A stretch of DNA of 24,945 nt. It comes from a virus. Location: positions 1 through 24,945 of IMG/VR virus record IMGVR_UViG_3300012008_000028. One strand, 5' to 3'. The stretch's first letter is position 1, and the number at the start of each line of letters is the position of its first letter. Shown piece after piece: positions 23,681-24,945 of the stretch. Under the pieces are notes generated by a model. The model ran no database searches and had not been told where the DNA came from. It saw only the letters and a list, made by a program, of their open reading frames with translations. The position numbers and the translations under genes were made by a program.

Positions 23681-23692
23681 GTTATGTATACA
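23681..23692 (-). promoter_or_regulatory. Motif copy C: TGTATACATAAC (minus-strand reading)
   Basis: The third exact copy of the 12-bp motif. It begins three bases after the terminase stop, the same offset as copy B after its upstream stop, and lies 28 bp before the acetyltransferase start. In minus reading GTAC lies 17 bases before TATACAT. It is a candidate promoter or operator for the acetyltransferase-to-portal block. Confidence 0.6.
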
Positions 23693-23695
23693 GGG

Positions 23696-24106
23696 TCACA
23701 TCTGCGCGTACGGGTCGTACTCCTGCACTTTCTTCGGCGCGCCCCAGCCCATCGTTCCGTTCGCGTTCTTCCGCATCCCCGCCGGCGCATCCGGGATAGA
23801 GAACGTCAGTGCCAGAGCGTCGGCAAGGTCAGGAGAACGCCCCAGGCGCTTCTTGATCTGATCTTTGCTCTCGATGATGAACTTACCCTCTTTGAACGCG
23901 TACGTGGGGCTGGTAAGCTCGGCAACCATCTCCGGGATCGGCGGCAATGCTCCGCCCGCCTTGATCCAGTCCGCCATCTTCATCCACATCTCAGCGCGCA
24001 TATTGAAGTAGCGATCATCGCTGGTCTGCTTATTGTCGAACCGGATCGCGTACGGACTCAACCCAGACGCTCGCAGGAAATCGACCGCGCCATGCGCCCA
24101 TCCTAC
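23696..24106 (-). CDS. terL: Large terminase, C-terminal (nuclease-domain) fragment
   Basis: About 136 residues of recognisable sequence, from GWAHGAVDFLRASGLSPYAI to the stop at 23696. The part FDNKQTSDDRYFNMRAEMWM followed by DWIKAGGALPP and FIIESKDQIKKRLGRSPDLA-DAL is typical of the nuclease-domain end of phage large terminases (RNase H-like fold, the RSPDLADAL acidic motif). Terminases of this type are usually several hundred residues long, so the ATPase domain and the start of the nuclease domain are absent. The frame stays open to the right, but the residues upstream of VGW no longer resemble a terminase and overlap unrelated coding sequence. The gene is therefore cut at the junction near 24106. 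Confidence 0.88.
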   Translation of the reverse strand, partial: VGWAHGAVDFLRASGLSPYAIRFDNKQTSDDRYFNMRAEMWMKMADWIKAGGALPPIPEMVAELTSPTYAFKEGKFIIESKDQIKKRLGRSPDLADALALTFSIPDAPAGMRKNANGTMGWGAPKKVQEYDPYAQM

Positions 24107-24186
24107 CGGGGCCTCCAAGAAGGTCCGGCCCTCGGCCAGGCTCGAGCTGCAGGGCCGGCTCATCCAGTCGGTGAAGGCGCCACCTC
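24107..24186. other. Junction segment between phage and non-phage sequence
   Basis: About 80 bases that fit neither the terminase on the left nor the transporter on the right. The plus-strand frame GASKKVRPSARLELQGRLIQ and the minus continuation of the terminase frame are both open but match nothing I know. GC content rises here. I see no repeat, att-like duplication, transposon end or tRNA that would explain an integration boundary. Confidence 0.5.
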
Positions 24187-24673
24187 GCGTCGACCACGTT
24201 CGCCGGGCTGGCGATCGTGCTCGTGCTGCGCAAGGAATTGGCTGTACGCGACCTTCGACCCGGGCGGCGCGCAGGCATCCGGGCTGCCGGTCGCGATCCT
24301 GGAGTACCTGCTGCTGGCGCTCCTCGGCGTGACCATCGTGGTCAGCATCCAGGCGGTCGGCATCATCCTGGTGCTGGCCATGCTGGTGACGCCGGCCGCG
24401 ACGGCGCGCCTGCTGGTGGACCGATTCGTGCCGATGCTTGCCCTCGGGTCGGGGATCGGCGCTCTCGTCGGCGTGGCCGGCTACTACCTCTCGTTCTATC
24501 TGGGCACCGCGTCGGGCGGCACCATCGTGCTGCTGGCGACGGCGGTCTTCCTGATCGCGTTCGTTGCGAGCCCGACCCACGGTCTGCTTGGGCACCGTAT
24601 GCGACGTCACCCGCAGCACGCCGCGGCCTCGCCCGCGCTCGACCCTCCGTTCGGTCACGACCACGGGGCATAG
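24187..24673 (+). CDS. Metal (Zn/Mn-type) ABC transporter permease, 3' fragment with frameshift
   Basis: The C-terminal ~150 residues of an ABC-3 family permease (ZnuB/MntB type). FAGLAIVLVLRKEL is read in one frame up to about 24236. YATFDPGGAQASGLP, then YLLLALLGVTIVVSIQAVGI and LVTPAATARLLVDRF, follow in the next frame. Later transmembrane segments include IGALVGVAGYYLSFYLGTAS and IVLLATAVFLIAF. The protein ends in a His-rich tail (PPFGHDHGA). The full protein would import zinc or manganese across the inner membrane with an ATPase and a binding protein. The 5' part is missing, and a two-base loss or one-base gain near 24236..24242 breaks the frame. Composition is GC-richer than the phage (45 of 60 bases G or C in 24241..24300, against 35 of 60 in 23881..23940). 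Confidence 0.82.
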
Positions 24674-24694
24674 GTCGTAACACGGAGCCTCGGC

Positions 24695-24847
24695 TCAGGG
24701 GCGATCGCCGCCGCCCGCGAAGAAGCCCCATGCGACGCCGATGCCGACCGCGGCCAGCACCAGCAGCACCAGGACCCAAGGTGGGGTGCTAATTCCCGAC
24801 CCCGGAACCGCCGGCGTTTGCGACGGAGCCGGGGGAGGGGGTCGAGA
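24695..24847 (-). CDS. C-terminal end of a membrane-anchored protein (fragment)
   Basis: A minus-strand frame ends at TGA 24697..24695. Its last ~50 codons read as a Pro/Ser-rich linker (RPPPPAPSQTPAVPGSG) followed by a single transmembrane helix (PWVLVLLVLAAVGIGVAW) and a short tail (FFAGGGDRP). This layout is typical of secreted proteins with a C-terminal membrane anchor, such as some copper-resistance or extracytoplasmic proteins. The frame stays open to the window edge, but the part beyond 24847 is Arg-rich and not convincing in this frame. The fragment is convergent with the transporter permease. No specific function can be assigned. Confidence 0.35.
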   Translation of the reverse strand, partial: SRPPPPAPSQTPAVPGSGISTPPWVLVLLVLAAVGIGVAWGFFAGGGDRP

Positions 24848-24945
24848 CCGACGATTCCAGCGTCGACCCGCTGGCCGACGCGCCGCGTCAGGACTACCGC
24901 GAAGTCCCCCAGCTGATCGACGTTGGCCGAGAACAGGTCCGGCAG

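Noticed and set aside
24107-24664. Extension of the terminase frame to the right, giving 322 residues in total
   Set aside because: The added N-terminal residues are the antisense of the transporter gene and have no terminase ATPase motifs.
23672-24673. One continuous 333-codon plus-strand frame ending in the transporter permease
   Set aside because: Its first ~170 codons are the antisense of the terminase fragment. Only the part after about 24240 is real permease, so the frame is an artefact of the junction.
1-24945. tRNA genes, CRISPR arrays, insertion sequences, riboswitches
   Set aside because: I found no cloverleaf-like sequence, regularly spaced repeats, transposase frame with terminal repeats, or known riboswitch core on either strand by reading.

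Overview
The window is mostly the structural and packaging arm of a short-tailed (podovirus-type) phage or prophage. It runs on the minus strand from about 24106 down to 1, so genes are transcribed right to left. In that order they are: the 3' end of a large terminase, a GNAT acetyltransferase, three small conserved phage proteins, portal, capsid staple protein, a Bbp19-like protein, scaffold, major capsid protein, a Bbp16-like cement protein, a 56-residue protein, tail tubular protein A, a nozzle (tail tubular protein B), and three internal/ejection proteins of 238, 770 and 2454 residues. After these come a tail fibre and a partial, signal-peptide-bearing fibre-like protein. Content and order resemble the Bordetella phage BPP-1 group of podoviruses. 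No integrase, repressor, replication, lysis, tRNA, CRISPR or retroelement gene is visible.

The host is not stated. The small secreted proteins, and the fibre-like gene with a signal peptide followed by a 'QTQVDPATRINWPR' type sequence, resemble to me proteins of soil Acidobacteriota (Terriglobia). This is an impression from memory, not a search result.

Three features stand out. First, a two-gene cassette (2109..2953) runs on the plus strand against the structural operon. It encodes two exported proteins, the second of the Rap1a/Tai immunity family, and sits exactly between the stop of the giant ejection protein and a regulatory-looking motif. Second, a 12-bp motif with the palindromic core TGTATACA occurs three times. 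All three copies are intergenic, in the same orientation, 20 to 40 bp upstream of minus-strand genes that open transcription blocks (23652, 20001, 2049). Third, the ejection proteins carry unusual enzymatic remnants: the 2454-residue protein combines a ddrB-type ParB domain with a zinc-peptidase-like HEPAH motif, and the 770-residue protein has an M23-peptidase fold whose metal-binding residues appear lost.

At about 24103..24110 the terminase reading frame stops making sense. The remaining ~840 bp are more GC-rich and hold unrelated cellular sequence: the 3' end of a zinc/manganese-type ABC transporter permease on the plus strand (itself with an apparent frameshift), and the C-terminal end of a membrane-anchored protein on the minus strand. 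This junction is most simply an assembly chimera, although a true recombination or integration edge cannot be excluded from sequence alone.
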